This document shows, piece by piece, positions 12,915 through 19,846 of a stretch of 20,014 bases of DNA (the first letter of the stretch is position 1; the number at the start of each line of letters is the position of its first letter). A program made the position numbers and the translations under genes. This DNA comes from a virus. The stretch is from positions 1 to 20,014 of IMG/VR virus record IMGVR_UViG_3300037153_000614. One strand, written 5' to 3'. The notes below the pieces were generated by a model. That model searched no databases. It was not told the DNA's origin and saw only the letters and a program-made list of their open reading frames with translations.

Positions 12915-14018
12915 TCAGTTCCTTTCACGGGTTGGGGGGACGCCACTCACAATGCGCAATGCCGCACTGATTGTGAGCCTGCCCTGCGCAATCAGCGTGG
13001 AGAGGTCCGGGCGCATGCGTGCAACGCGGTCGAGTTTTTGTTGCGTTCGACGGCTGATCCCTGAACGACGCGCTCGCTCTTCTTGTGTCTGAATAAATGC
13101 GCACGGTGCGCTTTTCTTCGGTCGCCCCCGAGGCAGTGACTTGCCGTTGTCAGGACAGATCGCGGCGCGCTTCAGGGTGTTCTTGACGTAAGCCGCATTG
13201 GACTTGCGCGTCGGCTTCGGTCCCGACGCATGCTCACCGAAAAGGTCAGGCACACCCATGCCGACGAGCTTCGGCGCCTCGCTCGGCTTCACCCAGAGCA
13301 CCTCCAGCTTGCTCTCCTTCGACCTCGGCTTCACGAGTTCCAAGTGCCGCTGCCAGCCGGCGAATAGCTCCTCGTAGAGCGGTGTCGAGTAACCGGAGAG
13401 CGCCACATGGCCGCGGCAGGCCTTAAGCGCGTCGATCAGCGGGAGGTGCTGCGCCGGGTCCATCATCTCGTGCTCGTACAGGTCGGCCCTGCGCTCGCCG
13501 AGATAGGGCGGGTCCACGTAGAAGAGGGTGTCCGGGCTATCGTGGCGTCTGACGCACTCAACCGCGTCGACCCCTATGATGGTGACATTCGAGAGCCGCT
13601 TGCCGGCCGGCAGGATGTTGCGCCGCTTGTGGTTCCAGGCGCCTCTGAGAGTGCCGCCGCCATTGGCGTTGACGATTTGGCCGTTGAAGTAGCCGGTGAA
13701 CCAGCACGTGTTGCTCTGGTGGAAGAACCGACGTGCACGCTCAACGGGGTCGCCCGTCGGGGTCTCATCCTTGTGGTCAGAGTAGTTGGTGAGTTCGATA
13801 AGCTCGGCCAACCGGTCCGGCTGATCGCGCAGCACCTTCATGAAGTTGAGCAGGTTCTGGTTGATGTCGTTGTAGACCTCCACCTCGGACGGCGGCTTCT
13901 GCAACAGCACGGCAGCGCTGCCGCCGAACGGTTCTACGTAGACGCGGTGCCGCGGGAAGTGCGAGATGATCCACTTGGCGAGGCGGGCCTTGCCGCCGGG
14001 GTAGTTGAGGAGCTGCAT
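12915..14018 (-). CDS. Dam-like D12-class adenine-N6 DNA methyltransferase with extra C-terminal domain
   Basis: Residues 1-245 match the D12-class (Dam-type) DNA N6-adenine methyltransferases: NYPGGK (5-10), the SAM-binding VEPFGGSAAV (28-37), VYNDIN (48-53) and the catalytic DPPY (169-172). Phage enzymes of this kind usually protect viral DNA from restriction or mark replication and packaging sites. After residue ~260 a further ~100 residues carry a basic PRGRPKKS patch. An RARRSGISRRTQQKLDRVAR, then RPDLSTLIAQGRLTISAALR segment follows, which resembles a ParB/replication-type HTH. The start ATG at 14018 overlaps the dnaB stop as ATGA, so methylase and helicase are co-expressed. The recognition sequence is not predictable, though GATC is the family default. 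Confidence 0.88.
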   Translation of the reverse strand: MQLLNYPGGKARLAKWIISHFPRHRVYVEPFGGSAAVLLQKPPSEVEVYNDINQNLLNFMKVLRDQPDRLAELIELTNYSDHKDETPTGDPVERARRFFHQSNTCWFTGYFNGQIVNANGGGTLRGAWNHKRRNILPAGKRLSNVTIIGVDAVECVRRHDSPDTLFYVDPPYLGERRADLYEHEMMDPAQHLPLIDALKACRGHVALSGYSTPLYEELFAGWQRHLELVKPRSKESKLEVLWVKPSEAPKLVGMGVPDLFGEHASGPKPTRKSNAAYVKNTLKRAAICPDNGKSLPRGRPKKSAPCAFIQTQEERARRSGISRRTQQKLDRVARMRPDLSTLIAQGRLTISAALRIVSGVPPTRERN

Positions 14019-15448
14019 CACGGCCAGCCCTCCTGGACATGGCCACTGCGGGCCAGGTTGGAGAAGAGGGTGGTGGTGGCGTCGAAGTGCACTTCCACCG
14101 TTCCGGTCGCGCCGTGGCGATGTTTGCCGATGATGATCTCGCCCTTGCCGCCGCACTCCTTGAGCTTGGCAAGTCGAGCCGCACGCTCGGCATCGTTGCT
14201 CGGCTGCTGCTGGCGCACGTAGTACTCCTCGCGGTACACGAACATCACCACGTCGGCGTCCTGCTCGATGGAGCCGGACTCGCGCAGGTCGGCGAGGTGT
14301 GGGCGCTTGTCCTGGCGCTTCTCGACCTCGCGCGACAGCTGCGAGAGGGCGAGCACTGGGACGTTCAGTTCCTTGGCGAGCGCCTTGAGGCCGCCGCTGA
14401 TCTCCGACACCTCCTGTACCCGGCCGTCGCGCCGGGACGAGCCCGTGGTGACGAGCTGGAGATAGTCAACAATCACGAGCTCGATGCCGACCTGACGCTT
14501 GAGGCGGCGCGCGCGGGTGGCGAGGTTGGCGATGGAGATGCCGCCGGTCTGGTCGAGGATCACGCCGCGCGCCTCGATCCGTTGCATCATCGCTCTCTCG
14601 ACCCTGACCAATTCGGTCGCCTCAGCCTCGCTGAGGTCACCGCTGCGGAGGCGATCGGTCGGGATGCCGCTCTCCGCCGATATCATGCGCCGCGCGATCT
14701 GCTCCGCCGTCATCTCTAAGCTGAAGAACGCCGCGGGCTTGTCGATGCTGCGCAGGATGGTGCCGGCGAGCGCCGTCTTACCCATGGCCGGTCTGCCGGC
14801 GAGGATGATCAGGTCCGACGGCTGCAGGCCGCCGCCGAGCTTGCTGTCCACGTCCGCGAGGCCAGTCGAGACGCCGACCTTCGCGGCCTCGGGGTTGCGG
14901 TAGGCCTCGAATACTCGCGCGAACTCGTTGCGCACCGCCACCGGCTCGGAGATGACGTGCCCCTCGCCCCGGTTCTCGGCCAGCGCGTACAGCCGCCGCT
15001 CCACCTCCTCGATCTGCTCCTTGGGCGGGAAGTCCACGGGGCTGTCGTAGGCGGTGTTCACCATGTCCTCACCGGTGAGGATCAGCTGCCGGCGAGTCCA
15101 TAGGTCAACGATGGTACGGGCGTAGTCATAGACGTTAATGATGGTGGCGGCGTTGATGGCGAGACGGCCGAGGTAGACTGGTACGGGCATCTCCCTGACC
15201 GGCTCGGCGCCATCGAAGAAGGTCTTCAGGGTGATCGGCGTTGCCTGCCGGCCGTCGGCGATCAGCTTGGCGGCGGCCTGATAGATTGCGCCGTGCAGCG
15301 GATCGAAGAAGTGCTGCGGCTCCAGGATGTCGGCGATGCGGCTGTGGGCGTCGTTGTTGACCAGGATGGCGCCCAGCAGCGCCTGCTCCGCGTCGAGGTT
15401 GCGGGGCGGCTCGCGGTACAGTGGATCGTCGTCGTAGGTGTCTATCAC
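14018..15448 (-). CDS. dnaB: Replicative DNA helicase, DnaB family
   Basis: This is a 476-residue hexameric 5'-3' helicase that unwinds DNA ahead of the replisome. The N-terminal primase-interaction domain includes RNLDAEQALLGAILVNND (about 16-33). The RecA-like domain has Walker A GRPAMGKTAL (about 218-227), Walker B LVIVDYLQL (about 324-332), the QLSREVEKR and SGSIEQDADVV motifs and an arginine-finger-type KHRHGATGTV. The start is GTG at 15448, in a GTGA overlap with the replication initiator stop. A longer frame to 15496 is rejected as uncoupled. With the upstream initiator and the iterons it forms a self-contained replication module that would not need a lambda-P-type loader, since it brings its own helicase. 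Confidence 0.95.
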   Translation of the reverse strand: MIDTYDDDPLYREPPRNLDAEQALLGAILVNNDAHSRIADILEPQHFFDPLHGAIYQAAAKLIADGRQATPITLKTFFDGAEPVREMPVPVYLGRLAINAATIINVYDYARTIVDLWTRRQLILTGEDMVNTAYDSPVDFPPKEQIEEVERRLYALAENRGEGHVISEPVAVRNEFARVFEAYRNPEAAKVGVSTGLADVDSKLGGGLQPSDLIILAGRPAMGKTALAGTILRSIDKPAAFFSLEMTAEQIARRMISAESGIPTDRLRSGDLSEAEATELVRVERAMMQRIEARGVILDQTGGISIANLATRARRLKRQVGIELVIVDYLQLVTTGSSRRDGRVQEVSEISGGLKALAKELNVPVLALSQLSREVEKRQDKRPHLADLRESGSIEQDADVVMFVYREEYYVRQQQPSNDAERAARLAKLKECGGKGEIIIGKHRHGATGTVEVHFDATTTLFSNLARSGHVQEGWP

Positions 15449-16971
15449 GAGCCGCCCCTCTTGAGCTTCGCTACGACATCGCGAGGGACCAGGCATCCGG
15501 GCGCGCCGGGCGGCGGGCCCATCATGTCGGCCGGCCAGGTGCCGTTCTTGATGTGGGTGTCGTGGAGGAGCTGCCAGTCGGCGGCTTCAAGGGTGGCGGC
15601 GAAGCCGGGGTCATCCCGCCACCAGCCGGGGGCCAGGCTCGGACCAGCAGGCGCGGCAGCATTGGTCGGCGCGTAGTCCTCGAACCGCCGTGCGCTCAGC
15701 CAGCCCTGCGCCCACTTGATGCGGGGCTCCTCGCCACGCTTCGCGCGCTCCGCCGCCATCTTGGCCGCGTAGCCGGCGGCGCCGACGATGGCGAGGTCGG
15801 CCTCATCGCGCGTCAGATTGAGGAAGTTCTTCCGCGCGGCGGCCTTGCCCTCGCGGATGGGGTACGCCGTCCAGAAGCGTGCGAATTGCTCCTCGGTGGC
15901 CTTGGGCTTGGCAGGCGCCCGCTTGCGCTGGGCACCAGCGTCCGGGGCCCCGCTCTGCTCAAGAGGTGGGGGCTCTCCAGGGTCGCCCTCTGCAAACAAG
16001 TCGGTTGCACCACCACCCGGCGCGCCAGCGCCTGAGAGAGTCTTCGGGTTAATACTATCGGGTTCAGTAATAAAGAGAGGCGGCCCTTTTTTCACCCCAC
16101 GGGTGACCTCAGCCTCCGTCCCAGGGTGACCACAGCCCAGTCTGAGGTCATCCGCCGGGTGACCACAGCTAAGGTCACCCCCCGAATGACCACAGGCTGA
16201 GGTCATCCCGCGGGTGACCACAGACTGGGGTAGGCCATGCTTCTCCCGGAGGTACGCGTCGATCCCCGCCTGTTTCTCCTCGGGGGTGGGGCAGGTGATC
16301 GAGAAGTGCGCGATGGCGCGGCCGCCCTTCTCCGCCGCGCGTTTCTCCGAAACGGCGTAGCCTGCCTGCCGCACGAGCGTCGCCGCGTTCCTGAGTGCGC
16401 CCTCTCTGTACTGGACAGGGAGTCCGTTTACGTAGTTGGCGATCCTCTGCGCCAGGTGGCGGTTGCCAGGGTACGCCATCCCGGTCTTGCCGTTGATGCA
16501 CTCGACAACCGCAGCAAGCAACTGCAGGGGGAGAGGGGCGATGCCTAGCCGAGGGTCAAAGATGGCTTCGATGAGAGCGCGACGCTCCTGAGCGTATCGG
16601 CCGGGGCCAATCAGTGCTTTGGCGGCCTCGTCGAGACTGAGCTTGCTGGGCGTGGCCCATGAGGGCGCGTTGCCGCTATCGTCCTTCGGCATCTGCACGC
16701 CCTTGCTGTTGTGGCCGAGCCCGGCCTTGTCCTGATGGCCGTCGGCACCGCTCGCCTTCCCCTTCGCGGCCGCGGCCGGCTCCGGCGCCACCTGCAGGGG
16801 CGCGGCGCCGTTGGGCGGCTGCGTCATGGCCGCAGGGATCGTCCAGGCTGATGAGGGCACGCTCAGCCCGGTCGAGTCGGCGAGGTGGAAGAGGCGCATC
16901 GAGATACCTCGCGGGACGGACAGGCCGGTGTCGGAGATGGGGGCGGAACCGTAGGGGCGGGTGGTGGTCAT
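15445..16971 (-). CDS. Replication initiator, lambda-O-like (with embedded origin)
   Basis: This 508-residue protein has a low-complexity N-terminus (1-110). A winged-helix-like DNA-binding domain (about 111-226) includes ALIEAIFDPRLGIAPLPLQL, then NGKTGMAYPGNRHLAQRIAN. A Pro/Gly-rich linker (about 227-340) is partly encoded by iterons at residues ~250-291. The C-terminal segment (about 345-420) has EQFARFWTAYPIREGKAAAR and EPRIKWAQGWLSARRFEDY, typical of helicase-interacting phage replication proteins. The ATG at 16971 overlaps the previous stop as ATGA, and the stop couples to dnaB by GTGA. By analogy with lambda O, the protein would bind iterons in its own gene and recruit DnaB. The family name rests on layout and motif resemblance. 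Confidence 0.8.
   Translation of the reverse strand: MTTTRPYGSAPISDTGLSVPRGISMRLFHLADSTGLSVPSSAWTIPAAMTQPPNGAAPLQVAPEPAAAAKGKASGADGHQDKAGLGHNSKGVQMPKDDSGNAPSWATPSKLSLDEAAKALIGPGRYAQERRALIEAIFDPRLGIAPLPLQLLAAVVECINGKTGMAYPGNRHLAQRIANYVNGLPVQYREGALRNAATLVRQAGYAVSEKRAAEKGGRAIAHFSITCPTPEEKQAGIDAYLREKHGLPQSVVTRGMTSACGHSGGDLSCGHPADDLRLGCGHPGTEAEVTRGVKKGPPLFITEPDSINPKTLSGAGAPGGGATDLFAEGDPGEPPPLEQSGAPDAGAQRKRAPAKPKATEEQFARFWTAYPIREGKAAARKNFLNLTRDEADLAIVGAAGYAAKMAAERAKRGEEPRIKWAQGWLSARRFEDYAPTNAAAPAGPSLAPGWWRDDPGFAATLEAADWQLLHDTHIKNGTWPADMMGPPPGAPGCLVPRDVVAKLKRGGS
16101..16223. repeat. Iteron array inside the initiator gene (candidate replication origin)
   Basis: Eight copies of a 12-base GGGTGACC(A/T)CAG-type site lie at 16101, 16124, 16142 (inverted), 16157, 16169 (inverted), 16184, 16197 (inverted) and 16212. 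Six of them form three tandem 27-28-base units, each CTGAGGTCATCC-nnn-GGGTGACCACAG, an imperfect palindrome; the units start at 16142, 16169 and 16197. Such an array within an O-type gene is the classical place of a lambdoid origin. A short A/T-rich patch (TTAATACTATC, then AATAAAGAG) lies just downstream at about 16048-16078, as expected for an unwinding element. Confidence 0.85.
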
Positions 16972-17225
16972 GGCCGGCCCTCATGGCGGGCGGCGCGGAT
17001 CTCGACCTCGACGGCCGCCGCCGTCGCCATCAGCACCAGGTGGCGCGCGAAGTCGGGGTCGATGTCCGGCGAGCCGGTGGCGATCGCGGCCAGGATGTCA
17101 CGGACATCCCCGGAGAGGAGGCGGCTGACGACGTGGCTGAGAAGCGTGCCGGCGGCGCGCGCGGTGACTGCGGCGCGCTGCTCGGGCGTGCGGGCGGGCT
17201 CAGTGAGTGGTGGGGAGGTGGTCAT
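16968..17225 (-). CDS. Hypothetical small protein before the initiator (85 aa)
   Basis: This is an 85-residue protein. The ATG at 17225 is chosen over 17273, because AGGAG lies about 13 bases upstream and the extension has no ribosome binding site. The body is helical: AAVTARAAGTLLSHVVSRLL, then VRDILAAIATGSPDIDPD, then RHLVLMATAAAVEVEIRAAR. No motif is recognised. Its stop overlaps the initiator start as ATGA, so it is co-translated with the replication module. It might be a replication accessory or regulator, but this is only inference. Confidence 0.6.
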   Translation of the reverse strand: MTTSPPLTEPARTPEQRAAVTARAAGTLLSHVVSRLLSGDVRDILAAIATGSPDIDPDFARHLVLMATAAAVEVEIRAARHEGRP

Positions 17226-17412
17226 GGGCGTCGTCGGCTCCTGTGTGGAGATCGGCGACGCCGGCATGGACAATGCCGTGCACGCGCGCTATATAGCGCA
17301 CGTCGCTCTTATCACTGAGGGCGCTTCTGCTGTTGGTTTGGTAGCCGGCAGCTTCGAGATTCGGGCGCGCAGGATCTGGCATCCGCGCGCCCGCTTTCGT
17401 TGTGGGGTGCAT
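17200..17412 (-). CDS. Possible small protein between alpA-like gene and replication block (70 aa)
   Basis: The ATG at 17412 follows the AlpA-like stop by a single base, and the frame is open for 70 codons, overlapping the next gene start by 26 bases. The composition is ordinary (EAAGYQTNSRSALSDKSDVR, then YIARVHGIVHAGVADLHTG), with a His-rich C-terminus. No family is recognised. Coding is supported by coupling alone. The region also holds an operator-like palindrome (17286-17299), so it might instead be mainly regulatory. Confidence 0.4.
   Translation of the reverse strand: MHPTTKAGARMPDPARPNLEAAGYQTNSRSALSDKSDVRYIARVHGIVHAGVADLHTGADDAHDHLPTTH
17286..17299. promoter_or_regulatory. 14-bp palindrome GCGCTATATAGCGC
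   Basis: This perfect palindrome with a TATATA core lies about 60 bases upstream of the start of the 85-aa gene and within the small 70-aa frame. Its form fits an operator for a dimeric repressor, or a promoter -10 covered by one. It is the only such strong palindrome near the replication module start. Confidence 0.4.
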
Positions 17413-17413
17413 G

Positions 17414-17644
17414 TCAGGCGGCCTGGGGCTCGGGCTGACGCACACGTTGGGACGGCCGCGTTTCATCCCATGCCGCTAGGTCGCTGGCCTTCCAGAATCG
17501 CCTGTTCTGAATCCACACCGGCTTGGGGAAGCCGAGCTGTTCGTCATGCAGCCAGCGCCAGAGCGACATGTCGGAGACACCGCCGTAGCGGCTGCGCACC
17601 TGGGCAGCGGTGAGATAAACGGCGGTCGCGTCAGGCTCTGCCAT
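17414..17644 (-). CDS. AlpA-like HTH regulator / excisionase-type protein
   Basis: This 76-residue protein has YLTAAQVRSRYGGVSDMSLW, then RWLHDEQLGFPKPVWIQNRR, then FWKASDLAAWDE. This is the winged-HTH of AlpA/MerR-like family proteins, complete with the 'T-x-x-Q-V-x-x-x-Y-G-x-S-x-x-x-L-W-R-W' helix and the 'R-x-F-W' wing. P4 AlpA activates integrase expression, and related proteins act as excisionases. The ATG at 17644 has GAGG about 5 bases upstream. It follows a 96-base gap with operator-like repeats and precedes the replication block. It is the only recognisable lysogeny-type regulator in the window. Confidence 0.8.
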   Translation of the reverse strand: MAEPDATAVYLTAAQVRSRYGGVSDMSLWRWLHDEQLGFPKPVWIQNRRFWKASDLAAWDETRPSQRVRQPEPQAA

Positions 17645-17740
17645 CGCATCCTCGCGTTTGAACTCGTTAAAGCGAGGTGCAAGCTAAGCGAGGACCGACA
17701 GCCTACGAAGGTAATAACGAAGTCGATTTTGGTTTGGTAA
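17645..17740 (-). promoter_or_regulatory. 96-bp regulatory gap before the AlpA-like gene
   Basis: This A/T-richer gap has two AAGCGAGG direct repeats (17670-17677 and 17686-17693, 16 bases apart on the plus strand). It also has a perfect palindrome GGTAATTACC (17736-17745) at the end of the preceding gene. It probably holds the promoter and operators for the early operon. No clean -35/-10 pair can be singled out. Confidence 0.45.
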
Positions 17741-18445
17741 TTACCGGTTTGCGGGCCGCTCTCGTTCCCTCTTCCTCGCCTCATGGTCGGCGGCCTTCAG
17801 CCGATTGATGATCATCCGCTCAGACCTGCCCTCGCCGAGAAACGCGTAGATGTAGGTCGCGAACTGGACGTACTTCGAACCTGCTTCGATGAGCGGAACT
17901 TGCTGCGGGCCGCCCCACCCGCGCACCCAGCCACTTCGTATGGCGTTGCCTAGGGGCTTCAGTGCACCCTTCGCCGCATTCCTGGCCCTGCCATTCTTGC
18001 AAAAACTGCGATTGAACTCGTATGTGGCCCGCGCGTGCTTATGGATGAAGCTAATCTGGTCGCGAAACACCTCGCCAACGAGCCGAAGCCTAGATGGGTA
18101 CGGATCGAAGTCAGCCGACAAGTAGTGCTTCGGAAGTTCGTTGGACAGGATCTGGAAAGCTGCGTCGATCCTCGTCCAGCGCTTGCGCGCCTCCTCTTGC
18201 GGCACGCGCTTCCCGATGAACAACAACATGAAATGGCATTTCACGCACGCATTGAGCCAACCTCGCAGGTCGGCCTCATTGGCGACGACGATCCGATGCT
18301 TCTCGATGAGATCGAGGGCGGCCTGATCTATTGCGCCTGCGAGGTTTCTCTCACCTCTGTGGCCGGCCTCTCGCCATTCTAGGTACACCTCCGCGCTCAG
18401 CACAAAAGCCGGCCTCACCTCTATCGGCTTCTTCCTTTGGCTCAT
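17741..18445 (-). CDS. Unknown protein coupled to the integrase (234 aa)
   Basis: I do not recognise this gene. The ATG at 18445 overlaps the integrase stop as ATGA, so the two are co-translated, unusual for a gene beside an attachment site. The 234-residue protein is predicted globular and mainly helical: VRPAFVLSAEVYLEWREAGH, then LDLIEKHRIVVANEADLRGW, then LNACVKCHFMLLFIGKRVPQ (a CVKCH pair), then DAAFQILSNELPKHYLSADF. It has a basic C-terminus (AADHEARKRERERPANR). Coding looks slightly less GC-rich than its neighbours. It could be an integration or excision partner, or a lysogenic-conversion (moron) gene such as a defence protein, but nothing in the sequence decides this. Confidence 0.7.
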   Translation of the reverse strand: MSQRKKPIEVRPAFVLSAEVYLEWREAGHRGERNLAGAIDQAALDLIEKHRIVVANEADLRGWLNACVKCHFMLLFIGKRVPQEEARKRWTRIDAAFQILSNELPKHYLSADFDPYPSRLRLVGEVFRDQISFIHKHARATYEFNRSFCKNGRARNAAKGALKPLGNAIRSGWVRGWGGPQQVPLIEAGSKYVQFATYIYAFLGEGRSERMIINRLKAADHEARKRERERPANR

Positions 18446-19671
18446 CGGGCGCCCCCGATGATACCCGCAAGCCGCTCGACGGCAGCGATCCGCTTGGCCC
18501 ACTTGTCGAGCGCCGCGCGCCGCTCACGTTCATACTCATAGACTTGGTAGATCTTGACGACGCCGGCCTTGCTGCCGGAGGTGTGTCCCAACAGCGCTTC
18601 GGTGACGGGTAGCGGCACGCCTTTCCGCTGCATGCTCTTGGCAACTGTTCGTCGGATATCGTGGAAGCGCCATGGCTCGATCTCAAACTCGTCCGGGCTC
18701 TCGCCGCGCTTCTCGGCCAGCGCCTGAGCCGTCTTCAGCATGCGCCGGTCGATGGCCTCCTTGGCGTTGGCCCAGCCGGAGACCGGCGTCTTGCCGGTCG
18801 TGGTGAACACGTGCTTGGAGTGAGCAATCTTGGGCGCCTTCTTGAGCAGCCTAAGCGCGATCGCGCTCAGCGGGATCATGAAGTCGCTGTCGTTCTTGGT
18901 CCTTCCCTCGCTGCCTCGCAGGTAGATTTCCCGCTTGTCCCACCTGATCTCGGCGTGCCGAAGTTCGCCGATCTCATCCCGGCGCGCGGCCGTAGCGATC
19001 AGCATCTGCACCGCCGTGCCCATCGGATAGCCGAGGTCGGCTGCGGCGTGCCACAGCAGCGCCAACTCGAAGTTGTTGAGCGCGCGGTCGCGCGCCTTCT
19101 CCTCGCCGGGCTTCAACAGGTCAACCATCGGGCTCACCGCGATGATGTCCTCGCTCGCGGCCCACTTGAAGAGCCGGTGCAGGGCCGAATGGCAGCGCCG
19201 GGCGGATACGACCTTGCCCTTGCTGGCGATGCCGTTGATGAGGAGGCGTACCTGCGCCTTGGTGATGTCGCCGATCCGGAGCTGACCCCAGGCCGAGATG
19301 GCGTGCTGCCGGACGTAGCGCACGCTCTCGCCGGAGCGATTGTCCGCCTGGTCGGCCGCGATCCAGGCCTCGGCCACGGTCTCGAAGTTCTCGGGGTTGG
19401 CAACGGTGGTCTTGACGCCGGGCTCTCGCCCTTTCGCGAGGAGGTCGCGGGCGTCGCGCCACGCCTGGTGCGCGTCGGCGAGTTTCAACTCGCCCAGGGA
19501 TAGGCGCTTCTGCTGACCACGCCAGCGGTAGAAGTACGTCCACGTCCGTGTTCCGCCCGCGGAGACGCGCAAAGCGAGCCCCGGATAGCCCTGGGCGAAG
19601 TAGTCCACTTGGCCGGCGGCAGGCGGCTTGATCCGCTCGATAGCCTTCACCGTGAGATTGGCTTTGGGCAT
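18442..19671 (-). CDS. int: Prophage integrase, P4-type (DUF4102) tyrosine recombinase
   Basis: This 409-residue enzyme catalyses integration at the tRNA-Lys site. The N-terminal arm-binding DUF4102 domain includes ANLTVKAIERIKPP and VDYFAQGYPGLALRVSAGGT (about 1-90), and a core-binding domain spans about 95-185. The catalytic domain has R230 (TAARRDEI), a Lys near 259 (GRTKN), H337 and R340 (HDIRR), H363 (LGHTSG) and the nucleophile Y375 (KIYQVY). The start is ATG 19671. A GTG at 19686 would add 5 residues. A promoter lies at 19756-19784, and arm-type repeats lie between promoter and start, which implies autoregulation. Downstream it is ATGA-coupled to an unknown gene. It lies next to the tRNA fragment, as expected for this family. 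Confidence 0.95.
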   Translation of the reverse strand: MPKANLTVKAIERIKPPAAGQVDYFAQGYPGLALRVSAGGTRTWTYFYRWRGQQKRLSLGELKLADAHQAWRDARDLLAKGREPGVKTTVANPENFETVAEAWIAADQADNRSGESVRYVRQHAISAWGQLRIGDITKAQVRLLINGIASKGKVVSARRCHSALHRLFKWAASEDIIAVSPMVDLLKPGEEKARDRALNNFELALLWHAAADLGYPMGTAVQMLIATAARRDEIGELRHAEIRWDKREIYLRGSEGRTKNDSDFMIPLSAIALRLLKKAPKIAHSKHVFTTTGKTPVSGWANAKEAIDRRMLKTAQALAEKRGESPDEFEIEPWRFHDIRRTVAKSMQRKGVPLPVTEALLGHTSGSKAGVVKIYQVYEYERERRAALDKWAKRIAAVERLAGIIGGAR

Positions 19672-19697
19672 CTCGGCAATCCCCACTGGACAGCCGC

Positions 19698-19838
19698 CTA
19701 GGTAACAGTCTAGGTAACAACGGCGGCGATAGTGAGTGTTACCTAGTGTTAGGTATCGTTATTGCCCCCAGTCAGGAAATGCAAGCCTAATCGACGTTTT
19801 TCCACCGACTGCCCATCTGATTGTTAGGCCGTGTTAGG
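19698..19838. repeat. Arm-type repeats of the attachment region
   Basis: CTAGGTAACA occurs twice directly (19698-19707 and 19710-19719), and its inverse TGTTACCTAG lies at 19737-19746. TGTTAGG variants follow at 19747-19753, 19822-19828 and 19832-19838. Such short direct and inverted repeats beside a DUF4102 integrase gene and a tRNA scar are characteristic of integrase arm-binding sites. Confidence 0.75.
19756..19784 (-). promoter_or_regulatory. Integrase promoter
   Basis: On the minus strand TTGCAT (plus 19779-19784) is followed by 17 bases and then TAACGA (plus 19756-19761), a good sigma70-type pair. It is about 85 bases upstream of the integrase ATG. The arm-type repeats lie between it and the gene, so integrase binding could block its own transcription. 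Confidence 0.6.
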
Positions 19839-19846
19839 AGGGTCTG

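Noticed and set aside
12915-14018. Restriction-modification system
   Set aside because: A methylase is present but no endonuclease gene is next to it. It sits inside a coupled replication operon, so an orphan phage methylase is more likely.
13407-14222. Plus-strand 271-codon frame opposite the methylase
   Set aside because: It lies antisense to the well-supported D12 methylase and has no motif of its own.
9050-16223. CRISPR array
   Set aside because: The repeats here are short, closely spaced, lie inside coding genes and lack unique spacers of 28-40 bases. No cas gene is present.
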